A stretch of 64,000 nucleotides of DNA from G965250275 sp965250275 (lineage in GTDB: Bacteria > Pseudomonadota > Alphaproteobacteria > Rhodobacterales > Rhodobacteraceae). Positions 1 to 8,371 of this stretch are shown in pieces (the first letter of the stretch is position 1; every line of letters starts with the position of its first letter). The notes beneath the pieces are model-generated. The model saw only the letters and a list, made by a program, of their open reading frames with translations. It was not told the DNA's origin and ran no database searches. The position numbers and the translations under genes were made by a program. The DNA is taken from assembly GCA_965250275.1 (NCBI GenBank), contig OZ252297.1, forward strand, positions 3,100,001 through 3,164,000, read 5' to 3'.

Positions 1-774
1 CGCGCCCAACCCAGCCACCGCGCCGGTGGGCAGCTCACCCACAATGGCACCAACCAGTGAGGCCGCGATCCCGATCTTCAGAGACGCAAAAAGATAGGGC
101 ATCGACGCCGGCAGACGCAGTTTCCAGAACCCCTGCGACTGACTGGCATTGTAGGTCCGGAGCAAATCCAGCTGCATCGCATCGGGGCTGCGCAGCCCTT
201 TGACCATTCCGACCACCACCGGGAAGAACGACAGATAGGCGGAAATCACCGCTTTCGGAAGGATGCCCTGCACCCCGACCGAGTAGAGCACCACAATGAT
301 CATTGGCGCCAATGCGATGATCGGAATCGTCTGACTGACAATCGCCCAGGGCATGACCGACATGTCCATCACCTTTGAGTGCACAATGCCGACCGCCAGC
401 AGAATGCCCAGACCGGTGCCGATCGCAAAACCAAGCAAGGTCGCACTGAGCGTCACCCAGCTGTGATAGACCAGGCTCCGTTTGGATGTGATTTTCTTCT
501 CAACTGTGGTGTCCCATAGCTCTTCGGCGACCTGGTGCGGGGCCGGCAAGCGCGGACGCTCCTGCTCCCAGGTTTCGTCAATGGCGAACGGGTTGTCCAA
601 GATCAGTTCGAACTCGTCCATGTCGCGCCGTTCGGTGGCCTTTGGCGGGGTCACCGGTTCTCCGGCGCGCTCCGCCTCGACGAGCACACCCTTGATGTTC
701 ATGGGAACGCTTGCCGCATACCAAAAGAGGACAATTGCCCCGACCACCGTGAGAACCGCCAAAATCGTCCTCAT
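1..774 (-). CDS. ABC transporter permease, probable pyrimidine importer (3' truncated by window edge)
   Basis: Inner-membrane permease of the binding-protein-dependent family (SsuC/TauC/ThiX-like). The frame is open from an ATG at 774 to the window edge (258 codons). It starts with one hydrophobic helix, has a polar linker of about 80 residues, then the multi-helix permease domain with a run like SQTIPIIALAPMIIVVL that is typical of this family. The start lies 15 bp downstream of the ATPase stop codon, so both belong to one operon with dihydropyrimidinase. Substrate is inferred from context: uracil, thymine, dihydropyrimidine or a related compound. The periplasmic binding protein is not in the window and may lie further left. 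Confidence 0.85.
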   Translation of the reverse strand, partial: MRTILAVLTVVGAIVLFWYAASVPMNIKGVLVEAERAGEPVTPPKATERRDMDEFELILDNPFAIDETWEQERPRLPAPHQVAEELWDTTVEKKITSKRSLVYHSWVTLSATLLGFAIGTGLGILLAVGIVHSKVMDMSVMPWAIVSQTIPIIALAPMIIVVLYSVGVQGILPKAVISAYLSFFPVVVGMVKGLRSPDAMQLDLLRTYNASQSQGFWKLRLPASMPYLFASLKIGIAASLVGAIVGELPTGAVAGLGA

Positions 775-789
775 GGGCTTGCCACCGCG

Positions 790-1581
790 TCAGTCATAGG
801 AATGCCCCGCGCGCAAGCCTTCGCGGACACGTTGCGCAACCTCGACGAAAGCAGGTGTGTCACGGATTTCCAGCGGCCGTTCCGCGGGCAATGGGTTTTC
901 GATCACATCGGTAATCCGCCCGGGACGCGGCGACATCACCACTATTTTTGTACTGAGAAAGACCGCTTCGGGGATCGAGTGAGTGACAAAGGCAATGGTC
1001 TTGCCTGTGCGCTCCCACAGCGCCAGAAGCTGGGCGTTCAGATGGTCGCGCACAATCTCGTCCAGCGCGCCAAAAGGTTCGTCCATCAAAAGGATATCCG
1101 CGTCGAAAGCCAGCGCCCGCGCAATGCTGGCGCGTTGCTGCATGCCGCCGGACAATTGCCAGGGATACTTGCCACCAAACCCTTCAAGATCAACGAGCTG
1201 CAGGACGTTCTTTACCCGCTCATCCTGCTCTGCTTTGGGATAACCCATGATCTCCAGCGGCAGCCTTATGTTCTTGGCGATGGTTCGCCATGGATACAGA
1301 CCCGCCGCCTGGAACACATAGCCGTAGGCGCGGGCCTGCCGTGCTTCGGCAGGGCTGACGCCGTTGACGGTGATCTGCCCGCCGGTGGGCGCTTCCAAAT
1401 CTGCCATGACCCGCAAAAAGGTGGTCTTGCCACATCCCGACGGACCAATGAAACTGACGAAATCGCCTTTGGCAATCGTCAGACTTACATCTTTGAGGGC
1501 TTGTACAGGACCGTCGTTGGTCTGAAAGGTCAGATCGAGATTTTTTGCCTCTACGACAGTCTCTTGTGTGGTGTCTTTCAT
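790..1581 (-). CDS. ABC transporter ATP-binding protein, probable pyrimidine importer
   Basis: Cytoplasmic ATPase of a nitrate/sulfonate/taurine-type ABC importer, 263 aa, normal length for the family. Walker A GPSGCGKTT is at residues 46-54, the Q-loop Gln near 91, the signature LSGGMQQR at 143-150, Walker B ILLMDEP at 163-169 and the switch His in THS near 201. It sits 149 bp after dihydropyrimidinase and 15 bp before the permease on the same strand. The domain assignment is certain. The link to pyrimidine uptake is inferred only from the surrounding catabolic genes. Confidence 0.9.
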   Translation of the reverse strand: MKDTTQETVVEAKNLDLTFQTNDGPVQALKDVSLTIAKGDFVSFIGPSGCGKTTFLRVMADLEAPTGGQITVNGVSPAEARQARAYGYVFQAAGLYPWRTIAKNIRLPLEIMGYPKAEQDERVKNVLQLVDLEGFGGKYPWQLSGGMQQRASIARALAFDADILLMDEPFGALDEIVRDHLNAQLLALWERTGKTIAFVTHSIPEAVFLSTKIVVMSPRPGRITDVIENPLPAERPLEIRDTPAFVEVAQRVREGLRAGHSYD

Positions 1582-1730
1582 TCAGGTCTCATTCCTTGCG
1601 CCCGCGTTCTCGGCGCCCGCGCACCTGTCGTATGTCTATCCTTGCGGCCCCCGTCGACCGGCTCCGTCAGCGCCTCGCGCCTGTGATCGCCGGTTGCGTT
1701 GCGCAGCTTCGGTCCGACGGCCCGCAGGGT

Positions 1731-3185
1731 TCAGACCCCGGACGCCGGAATGCCGGTGCGTTCCACCGGTCGCGGCGCGGTCAACTCCTTCCATGTGCTC
1801 AGCGCCTTGTTGACATGGGTGTTTGCCTCGCGCGCCACGAACTCACCATGCCCTTCTTGCGTGCGAATTTCGCCATCATGCACCGCCACCTGACCGCGTG
1901 TCAGGGTGAAGCGCGGCAGGCCCTTGACCTCTTTGCCTTCAAACACGTTGTAATCGATGGCGGATTGCTGGGCATCAGCCGTGATGGTTTTTGTCTTTTC
2001 AGGATCCCAAACCACGAGATCTGCGTCCCCGCCAACCAGCACCGAACCCTTTTTCGGATAGCAGTTCAGGATTTTGGCGATGTTGGTCGAGGTCACGGCA
2101 ACAAACTCGTTGGGGGTCAGCCGTCCCGTGTTGACCCCATAGGTCCACAGCATCGGCATCCGGTCCTCCAGACCGCCCGTGCCGTTCGGTATCTTGGTGA
2201 AGTCACCGACGCCGTACCGCTTCTGTTCGGTGGTGAACGCACAATGGTCCGTGGCCACCACGCTCAAAGACCCCGCATGCAATCCGTTCCAGAGGCTGTC
2301 CTGATGCTGCTTGTTGCGGAAAGGCGGTGACATGACCCGGCGGGCTGAATGGTCCCAGTCGTGATGGAAGTACTCGCTCTCATCCAGGGTCAGGTGCTGG
2401 ATCAGCGGTTCACCCCAGACCCGCTTGCCCTGCATGCGGGCACGGCGGATCGCCTCGTGACTGTCCTCGCAGGAGGTGTGCACGACATAAAGTGGCACAC
2501 CGGCCATGTCCGCGATCATGATTGCCCGGTTGGTGGCTTCCCCTTCGACCTGTGGCGGGCGGGAATAGGCATGCGCCTCGGGACCCGTATTGCCTTCGGC
2601 CAGCAGCTTGGCACTCAACTCTGCAACCACGTCGCCATTTTCGGCATGCACCATCGCAATGCCGCCAAGTTCTGCAAGCCGCTGGAACGACGCGTAAAGT
2701 TCGTCGTCATTCACCATCAACGCGCCCTTGTAGGCCATGAAGTGCTTGAACGTGTTGATGCCGCGCGTCTCGATCACGGTTTTCATGTCGTCGAAAACCT
2801 GCTCGCCCCACCAGGTCACAGCCATGTGGAACGAGTAATCGCAATTGGCGCGCGTGGATTTGTTGTCCCATCGCTTGAGAGCGTCCAGCAGGCTCTCACC
2901 CGGATTGGGCAAGGCAAAATCCACCACCATCGTAGTGCCGCCAGCCAGTGCCGCGCGGGTCCCGCTTTCGAAATCGTCACTCGAATAGGTGCCCATAAAA
3001 GGCATTTCCAGATGGGTGTGCGGGTCAATTCCGCCGGGCATGACATAGCATCCGGTGGCATCCAGAACCTTGTCCCCGCTCAGGTCAGGGCCGATCTCGG
3101 TGATCACGCCGCCTTCGACTTTCACATCCCCATCATATGTCAGATCAGCGGTGACGATGGTGCCGCCCTTGATGACAGTGCTCAT
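1731..3185 (-). CDS. hydA: Dihydropyrimidinase (D-hydantoinase family)
   Basis: Opens the ring of 5,6-dihydrouracil or dihydrothymine to the N-carbamoyl-beta-amino acid, the second step of reductive pyrimidine degradation. It has 484 aa, the usual size. The binuclear metal site is complete: H56 and H58 in DPHTH, the carbamylated Lys K153 in MAYKG, H180 in MVHAE, H236 in VVHTS and D313 in ATDHC. The start is 3 bp after the preceding 65-aa gene, so translation is probably coupled. Hydantoinases of this family can act on other cyclic amides, but the company of PreA, PreT and a RutR-like regulator favours pyrimidines. Confidence 0.95.
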   Translation of the reverse strand: MSTVIKGGTIVTADLTYDGDVKVEGGVITEIGPDLSGDKVLDATGCYVMPGGIDPHTHLEMPFMGTYSSDDFESGTRAALAGGTTMVVDFALPNPGESLLDALKRWDNKSTRANCDYSFHMAVTWWGEQVFDDMKTVIETRGINTFKHFMAYKGALMVNDDELYASFQRLAELGGIAMVHAENGDVVAELSAKLLAEGNTGPEAHAYSRPPQVEGEATNRAIMIADMAGVPLYVVHTSCEDSHEAIRRARMQGKRVWGEPLIQHLTLDESEYFHHDWDHSARRVMSPPFRNKQHQDSLWNGLHAGSLSVVATDHCAFTTEQKRYGVGDFTKIPNGTGGLEDRMPMLWTYGVNTGRLTPNEFVAVTSTNIAKILNCYPKKGSVLVGGDADLVVWDPEKTKTITADAQQSAIDYNVFEGKEVKGLPRFTLTRGQVAVHDGEIRTQEGHGEFVAREANTHVNKALSTWKELTAPRPVERTGIPASGV

Positions 3186-3188
3186 GAC

Positions 3189-3386
3189 TTACTCTCCCCG
3201 TTCCTTGCGTTTCTTCAGCCACAGGATCAGACCGGCATAGATCGCGGTGGCCACCACCGATGTCGCTGCCATCACCCCCAGCGAGGCCAACGTGATCGGT
3301 CGACCCTGCAACCAATCGAACCCGACCTGGAACAACAGAAATGCCGCTGCAAAAACAACGACCTGCTGTATGAACCTCATATCCAT
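3189..3386 (-). CDS. Small two-helix membrane protein of unknown function in the pyrimidine operon
   Basis: A 65-aa protein beginning MDMRFIQQVV. It has two clear hydrophobic segments (about residues 5-20 and 33-56) and a basic tail LWLKKRKERGE, so it is probably an inner-membrane protein. Its ATG shares a base with the TGA of the upstream 113-aa gene (TGATG), and its stop is 3 bp before dihydropyrimidinase. This close coupling on both sides is the main reason to accept it as a gene. An internal ATG two codons later is an alternative start. I do not recognise a family. It could anchor or modulate the importer or the enzymes, but nothing in the sequence proves this. Confidence 0.65.
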   Translation of the reverse strand: MDMRFIQQVVVFAAAFLLFQVGFDWLQGRPITLASLGVMAATSVVATAIYAGLILWLKKRKERGE

Positions 3387-3727
3387 CAAACCGACCCGAA
3401 ACAGCTGATGGCCGGGCCATGCACGCCGATGTCGAGCGGCCCGAACGCGCTTTCCACACAAAGCGAAAAGTACCCCGCAGTCGGCATGTAGATCACTGTG
3501 TAGTCGCCATTGCTGCGCGTGACCGACCAGCAGGTTTGCGTGATCCCACCGGAAAACGTCACTTCCACTTCTCGCGGCGTCTGCAGGTGCCCGCGAAAAT
3601 CGGCCAATGTCGCCGCGTCCGGGCAGGCTGCCATTTCTTCCGCCAGCAACGCCCGGATCGCGTCCAGCGGTCGCCCTGCGCCCCCACCTGCGTCTTTGTA
3701 CTGACCGGGTGGCACGTCGCGGGTCAT
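3386..3727 (-). CDS. Hypothetical 113-aa protein in the pyrimidine operon
   Basis: Starts with an ATG that overlaps the stop of the amidohydrolase gene (ATGA at 3724-3727) and ends in TGATG, which starts the next small gene. The protein is soluble, with a helical N-terminal half (DAIRALLAEEMAACPDAATL) and a beta-rich C-terminal half containing GGITQTCWSVTRS and three scattered Cys. No signal peptide or membrane helix is visible and I do not recognise a domain. The overlapping start and stop on both sides make it very likely to be translated. A role in pyrimidine catabolism is inferred from position alone. Confidence 0.7.
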   Translation of the reverse strand: MTRDVPPGQYKDAGGGAGRPLDAIRALLAEEMAACPDAATLADFRGHLQTPREVEVTFSGGITQTCWSVTRSNGDYTVIYMPTAGYFSLCVESAFGPLDIGVHGPAISCFGSV

Positions 3728-4974
3728 CCCACAATCTCCGCCGTCTCCACAACCGCATGAAAGAGCACATTTGCGCCGGCGGTGGCCCATTCCGTCGAAA
3801 TCTCTTCGGCTTCGTTGTGGCTCAGACCATCCACACAGGGGCACATCACCATTGCCGTAGGGGCCACGCGGTTGATCCAGCAGGCGTCGTGCCCGGCTCC
3901 GGAAATCAGGTTCATATGGCCATAGCCCAACCGTTTCGCTGCGGCGCGCACTGCGCCCACGCAGGTCGGATCGAACGCCACGGGGTCGAAACCACCCACT
4001 TTTTCGAATGCCACACCCAGACCCATGGCATCGCAAATCGCCGTGGCTTCGGTACGCAACCGGGCTTCCATATCCTCGATCACCGCCAAGTCCGGCGAAC
4101 GAAAATCAACTGTAAAAACAGCCTTGCCGGGGATCACATTGCGCGAATTGGGATACACGTCGATATGCCCCGCGGCACCGACTGCATGAGGCGCGTGGCT
4201 CAAAGCGATCTCTTCGACCTTTTCCAGCACACGCGCCATACCCAGACCTGCATTCTTGCGCATAGGCATGGGCGTGGAGCCGGTGTGGCTGTCCTTTCCG
4301 GTGATCGTAACCTGCGTCCAGCTCAGGCCCTGACCGTGGGTGACAACGCCGATCTCTTTGCCTTCGGCCTCCAGAATTGGGCCCTGTTCGATGTGCAACT
4401 CGAAAAAGGCGTGCATCTTGCGTGCGCCGGTTTCCTCGCCGCCGCGCCAGCCGATGCGGTTCAGTTCGTCCCCGAAGGATTTGCCTTCCGCATCCTCGCG
4501 GGCATAAGCCCAGTCCTGGGTATGCACACCGGCAAAAACGCCTGAGGCCAGCATCGCCGGCGCGTAGCGGGTGCCCTCTTCGTTGGTGAAATTCGTCACC
4601 ACAATCGGGTGTTTGGTTTTGATCCCCAAATCATTCAGCGAGCGGATGATTTCCAGCCCGCCCAGCACGCCCAGCACACCGTCGTACTTTCCCCCGGTCG
4701 GCTGGGTGTCCAGGTGCGAGCCCACATAAACCGGCAAAGCTTGCGGGTCGGAGCCTTCGCGCCGGGCGAACATGTTGCCCATCTGATCAAGCCCCATGGT
4801 GCAGCCCGCCGCTTCACACCAGCTTTGGAACAGGGCGCGGCCCTCGGCATCCTCGTCCGTGAGGGTCTGGCGGTTGTTTCCGCCTGCCACGCCCGGCCCG
4901 ATCTTGGCCATTTCCATCAGGCTGTCCCACAGCCGGTCGCCATTGATTTTCAGATTTTCGCCCGGAGCCGCCAT
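3724..4974 (-). CDS. Zn-dependent amidohydrolase, probable beta-ureidopropionase / N-carbamoyl-amino acid hydrolase (M20 family)
   Basis: Would hydrolyse N-carbamoyl-beta-alanine or N-carbamoyl-beta-aminoisobutyrate to the beta-amino acid, CO2 and ammonia, the third step of the reductive pathway. 416 aa from the ATG at 4974, which has a purine-rich GGGGGAAGAG upstream; a longer frame reaching 5031 would run through the operator, so it is not used. M20/hydantoinase-carbamoylase features are H87 in VGSHLDT, D98 in KYDGV, E132-E133 in TNEEG, the ELHIEQGP motif of the carbamoylase subfamily, and a C-terminal SGAGHDA. First gene of the operon, directly behind the inverted repeat at 5008-5027. Related enzymes include allantoate amidohydrolases, but context favours pyrimidines. 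Confidence 0.9.
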   Translation of the reverse strand: MAAPGENLKINGDRLWDSLMEMAKIGPGVAGGNNRQTLTDEDAEGRALFQSWCEAAGCTMGLDQMGNMFARREGSDPQALPVYVGSHLDTQPTGGKYDGVLGVLGGLEIIRSLNDLGIKTKHPIVVTNFTNEEGTRYAPAMLASGVFAGVHTQDWAYAREDAEGKSFGDELNRIGWRGGEETGARKMHAFFELHIEQGPILEAEGKEIGVVTHGQGLSWTQVTITGKDSHTGSTPMPMRKNAGLGMARVLEKVEEIALSHAPHAVGAAGHIDVYPNSRNVIPGKAVFTVDFRSPDLAVIEDMEARLRTEATAICDAMGLGVAFEKVGGFDPVAFDPTCVGAVRAAAKRLGYGHMNLISGAGHDACWINRVAPTAMVMCPCVDGLSHNEAEEISTEWATAGANVLFHAVVETAEIVG

Positions 4975-5007
4975 AGTCTCTTCCCCCGATCCCGTTGGCC
5001 ATGTTTG

Positions 5008-5027
5008 GTTTGACCAAACGGTCAAAC
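5008..5027. promoter_or_regulatory. RutR-type operator: perfect 8-4-8 inverted repeat in the divergent promoter region
   Basis: GTTTGACC, spacer AAAC, GGTCAAAC. The core TTGACCA..NGGTCAA matches the published RutR consensus TTGACCANNTGGTCAA at all but one defined position. It lies 34 bp upstream of the amidohydrolase start (4974) and about 100 bp upstream of the regulator start (5130). Each half contains TTGACC, a possible -35 hexamer, so binding could block both divergent promoters. I found no convincing -10 element. Confidence 0.8.
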
Positions 5028-5129
5028 TCACGCTAACACGAGGGTCGGAGCAGTCAAGATTTCAGGCACCGTTTGCCCGGGACGGAGCCCTTTTTGACCG
5101 CGACCGGCGCAGAATGGGGCAGAGGCTAC

Positions 5130-5744
5130 ATGCAACGGAACCAATCCCCGACCCGGATCCAGAAAAAGAACCGGGCCGTCATATTGGAAGCCGCACTGGA
5201 GGTCTTCTCCGCGCAGGGGTTTCGCGGCGCCACGGTCGACGAGATTGCCAAAACGGCGGGTTTGTCGAAGCCCAACCTTCTCTACTATTTCCCGTCCAAA
5301 GAAGCCATGTATGCCGCCTTGCTGTCGCGTTTGCTGGACACGTGGCTTGATCCGATGCGGGCCATGGACCCGTCGGGTGATCCAATGGAAGAGGTTCTGG
5401 GATATGTCCGGCGAAAACTGCAGATGAGCCGTGACTACCCGCGCGAAAGCCGGTTGTTCGCCAATGAGATCCTGCAAGGCGCACCGCGGATTTACGATGC
5501 GCTCTCAGGCGATCTGAAAACCCTGGTCGATGAAAAAGCGCAGCTCATTCAGGCCTGGATTGATGCGGGCCGTCTGGCGCCCGTGCATCCACACCATCTG
5601 ATGTTCTCGATCTGGTCGCTGACGCAGCACTATGCCGATTTCGACGTGCAGGTGCGGGCAGTGCTGGGAGATGAAGACCCGTTTGCCAATGCGCCTGATT
5701 TCATCGAATCTCTTTATGTGCGGTTGCTGGCACCGGCAGACTGA
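5130..5744 (+). CDS. rutR: TetR-family regulator, RutR-like
   Basis: A 204-aa transcription factor. The N-terminal TetR helix-turn-helix spans about residues 10-60, with the run GLSKPNLLYYFPSKEAMY closely matching Escherichia coli RutR. The C-terminal ligand domain keeps RutR-like stretches such as SRDYPRESRLFANEIL, DLKTLVDEK and IWSLTQHYADF. RutR binds uracil or thymine and releases DNA. The ATG at 5130 is preferred over an upstream TTG at 5073 because AGAGG precedes it and the length then matches RutR (about 212 aa). Divergent from the degradative operon across the inverted repeat at 5008-5027. Convergent with preA, 28 bp apart. Confidence 0.9.
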   Translation: MQRNQSPTRIQKKNRAVILEAALEVFSAQGFRGATVDEIAKTAGLSKPNLLYYFPSKEAMYAALLSRLLDTWLDPMRAMDPSGDPMEEVLGYVRRKLQMSRDYPRESRLFANEILQGAPRIYDALSGDLKTLVDEKAQLIQAWIDAGRLAPVHPHHLMFSIWSLTQHYADFDVQVRAVLGDEDPFANAPDFIESLYVRLLAPAD

Positions 5745-5772
5745 ACCGTCGGAACCAAGCGCTGCGCGTGCC

Positions 5773-7077
5773 TTACTCCGCAGCCTGCGCTGACGGATTG
5801 TTGGGATGCGTGGTCCAGTTTGCGTAGTGTTCCTCGACCACTTTCCCGGTCCGGGGGTCTACCTCGCCGGGCTGCATCTCGACCATCGAGATGCAGTTTT
5901 CGACGGGGCAGACATCCACGCAGAGGTTGCACGCCACGCATTCGGCGTCGATCACTTCGAACACGCGCTCAGGTGACATCGAGATCGCCTGATGGCTCGT
6001 GTCCTCGCAGGCTGCATAGCACCGCCCGCACTTGATGCAGGACTCTTGATCAATGCGGGCCTTGGCCACGTAGTTCAGGTTCAGGTACTGCCAATCGGTC
6101 ACATTGGGTACGGCCTGACCCATGAAATCCGACACCGAAGTGTGCCCCTTCTCGTCCATCCATTGTGACAGACCGGCGGTCAGCTCTTCGATGATCTTGA
6201 ACCCGTAGGTCATGGCGGCGGTGCACACCTGAACATTGCCGCATCCCAGCGAGAGGAACTCTGCCGCGTCGCGCCAAGTCGTGACGCCCCCGATGCCGCT
6301 GATCGGGAGGCCGCGGGTTTCGGCGTCGCGCGCAATCTCGGCCACCATGTTCATGGCAATCGGTTTGACCGCCGGTCCGCAATAGCCGCCATGGCTGCCC
6401 TTGCCATCGATCGAGGGTTCGGGGCTCATGGTGTCGAGGTTGACGGATGTGATCGAACTGATCGTGTTGATCAGGGAAACCGCATCCGCGCCCCCACTCT
6501 GGGCCGCACGCGCGGGATAGCGAATGTCCGTGATGTTCGGCGTCAGCTTGACGATCACTGGTTTGTCATAGTGCTGCTTGCACCAGCGCGTGACCATCTC
6601 GATGTATTCGGGGACCTGTCCCACCGCACTGCCCATGCCACGCTCTGACATGCCGTGCGGGCACCCGAAGTTCAGTTCGATCCCATCGGCGCCCGTTTCG
6701 GCGACGCGCGGCAGGATTTCTTTCCACGCCCCTTCCTCGCAAGGCACCATGAGCGAGACGATGACAGCACGGTCGGGGTAGTCAGCCTTCACCCGTGTGA
6801 TCTCGTCCAGGTTGGTTTGCAGCGGTCGGTCAGTGATCAGTTCAATGTTGTTCAAGCCCAGCAGCCGTCGGTCCGCCCCGTAGATCGCGCCATAACGCGG
6901 CCCGTTGACGTTCACTACGGGCGGCCCGTCGGACCCAAGGGTTTTCCAGACAACACCGCCCCACCCCGCCTCAAAAGCGCGACGGACGTTGTATTCCTTG
7001 TCCGTCGGTGGCGCCGAGGCCAGCCAAAACGGATTAGGGCTGGAAATGCCCAGAAAGTTACTCTCAAGATTTGCCAT
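5773..7077 (-). CDS. preA: NAD-dependent dihydropyrimidine dehydrogenase subunit PreA
   Basis: Catalytic FMN-containing subunit that reduces uracil or thymine to the dihydro form. 434 aa from the ATG at 7077, preceded by GGGAGA. The TIM-barrel domain spans about residues 5-310, with the family motif NFGCPHGMSERGMG at 136-149 and the FMN-phosphate region SGIGGVTTW at 260-268. The C-terminal 2[4Fe-4S] ferredoxin domain has C347/C350/C353/C357 and C380/C383/C386/C390. It should work with PreT, whose gene is upstream in the same transcript but separated from it by a glycosyltransferase gene. Some alphaproteobacterial genes of this kind are annotated PydA. Confidence 0.95.
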   Translation of the reverse strand: MANLESNFLGISSPNPFWLASAPPTDKEYNVRRAFEAGWGGVVWKTLGSDGPPVVNVNGPRYGAIYGADRRLLGLNNIELITDRPLQTNLDEITRVKADYPDRAVIVSLMVPCEEGAWKEILPRVAETGADGIELNFGCPHGMSERGMGSAVGQVPEYIEMVTRWCKQHYDKPVIVKLTPNITDIRYPARAAQSGGADAVSLINTISSITSVNLDTMSPEPSIDGKGSHGGYCGPAVKPIAMNMVAEIARDAETRGLPISGIGGVTTWRDAAEFLSLGCGNVQVCTAAMTYGFKIIEELTAGLSQWMDEKGHTSVSDFMGQAVPNVTDWQYLNLNYVAKARIDQESCIKCGRCYAACEDTSHQAISMSPERVFEVIDAECVACNLCVDVCPVENCISMVEMQPGEVDPRTGKVVEEHYANWTTHPNNPSAQAAE

Positions 7078-7135
7078 TTTATGTCTCCCTGCGCTGAAGA
7101 TCCCAAATGCGCCACGCAAGTAGCTGCGTCCGTTG

Positions 7136-8371
7136 TCACATCATACGTTTCCCAAGTTCCTGTCTCACAATCGCGCTGCGATGCGCGAAAACCTTCTCAT
7201 GCGTCAGTTCATGGGCAGATTCAGCCGCCGACTCGATCAGCTGCACAAGTCTGGCACGATCGTTCGCCAACAACGTTAAAGCTTCGGAAAGCCCAGCTAC
7301 GTCGCCTCGCGGGACCAGAGTGCCTGCCCCTTTCTCAGCAACAAGGTTCTCAGCGTAAGAGTCGGCAAAACCGATCAAAGGCAAACCAGAATGAAGCGCC
7401 TCAATGAGGTTGCGGGGAGATTCGTCTGTGACATGGCAAAACAGAAACAAATGGGCGTCGCGCATAAAAGACAGAACTCTGTCGCGCTCAAAAACAAAAC
7501 CGTGAAACTTTACCTGCCCTTCGATATGGTTGGACTTACAAAATTCTTTCATCGCGCCAAGCTCGCTGCCATCGCCAATCCAATGCGCCTCGAAATCGAC
7601 CCCTCTCCTGGACAATGCCAACAATGTGTCGACCCAAAGTTGCGGTCCTTTCATCGGGTCGGCCCGACCGACATAAACCAGATGCAAGGCTGGCGCTGTG
7701 GCCGCATTTGTTAGTTTTCTCTGCAGTGATTCAGCCGAAATCGCATCAGCTGCAACCACATGAATGTCTTCGGCTACATGGGCATTTGGCGAAATGTTAT
7801 GAAGTTTGTCGTAGACCGTCTTGCCGTGCAGCAGCGCTAGCTCGGCACCAGCCAATGCCCGCCTTTCGTTAAAGGCGATCACTTGATGCATGACCCTGGA
7901 ACGAACGCGAGATTTGAGGGTCTCGCCACTCTCCAGCAGAGCAATGTTAGATTCGACGCGATCCAGCCAAACCGCATGGGACAGGTTATTTTTTCGCGCC
8001 AGATCGGCAGCGGTCACGCCCCAATCGCCAATCCAGCCGCCAAAGCTAAAGACTCGGTAGTCAACCTCTTTCATTGCAGCCAGAAGGATCTTGCGAACAG
8101 CTGATCTAGCCCTTAGAAAAACGCTTCTATCATAACCGTTCGGCAGTTCGATGAATTCAAACTCCGGGCCATCAAGCCCTGCTTCCTCGACAGTGCTCCA
8201 ACCAACCGGCGGCGGTTCTCTAAGGCAGACCCCAAAAGCAACGACTCTCCCGAAATTTTGCTGCCAGCCACGCAAACCGCTCCCCGTCTGAGCCTCGACA
8301 TGAAGCGTGCCGCCCGATCGATAGAACCGAGCCCCACAGCCAATCAACAAACTCTCTTCGCGCTCAGCCAT
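7136..8371 (-). CDS. Glycosyltransferase, GT-B fold, GT4-like, embedded between preT and preA
   Basis: A 411-aa GT-B enzyme. The C-terminal nucleotide-sugar half has VYVGRADPMKGPQLW, an acceptor-to-donor linker, HGFVFERDRV and the GT4-type E-x7-E motif in ESPRNLIEALHSG. The chosen ATG at 8371 overlaps the preT stop by 8 nt (ATGGCTGA), so it appears translationally coupled to preT. preA follows after 58 bp. Parts of this gene are visibly more A+T-rich than preT and preA, which hints at later acquisition. A role in pyrimidine metabolism is unknown; it may glycosylate a cell-surface or small-molecule acceptor. Function beyond glycosyl transfer cannot be read from sequence. Confidence 0.85.
   Translation of the reverse strand: MAEREESLLIGCGARFYRSGGTLHVEAQTGSGLRGWQQNFGRVVAFGVCLREPPPVGWSTVEEAGLDGPEFEFIELPNGYDRSVFLRARSAVRKILLAAMKEVDYRVFSFGGWIGDWGVTAADLARKNNLSHAVWLDRVESNIALLESGETLKSRVRSRVMHQVIAFNERRALAGAELALLHGKTVYDKLHNISPNAHVAEDIHVVAADAISAESLQRKLTNAATAPALHLVYVGRADPMKGPQLWVDTLLALSRRGVDFEAHWIGDGSELGAMKEFCKSNHIEGQVKFHGFVFERDRVLSFMRDAHLFLFCHVTDESPRNLIEALHSGLPLIGFADSYAENLVAEKGAGTLVPRGDVAGLSEALTLLANDRARLVQLIESAAESAHELTHEKVFAHRSAIVRQELGKRMM

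Noticed and set aside
535..1686. Plus-strand frame of 383 codons opposite the ABC ATPase
   Set aside because: The minus strand has full Walker and signature motifs. The plus frame has no recognisable domain and is a shadow of GC-rich coding DNA.
5073..5129. Longer start (TTG at 5073) for the RutR-like gene
   Set aside because: Adds 19 residues absent from RutR. The ATG at 5130 has a ribosome site and gives the family length.
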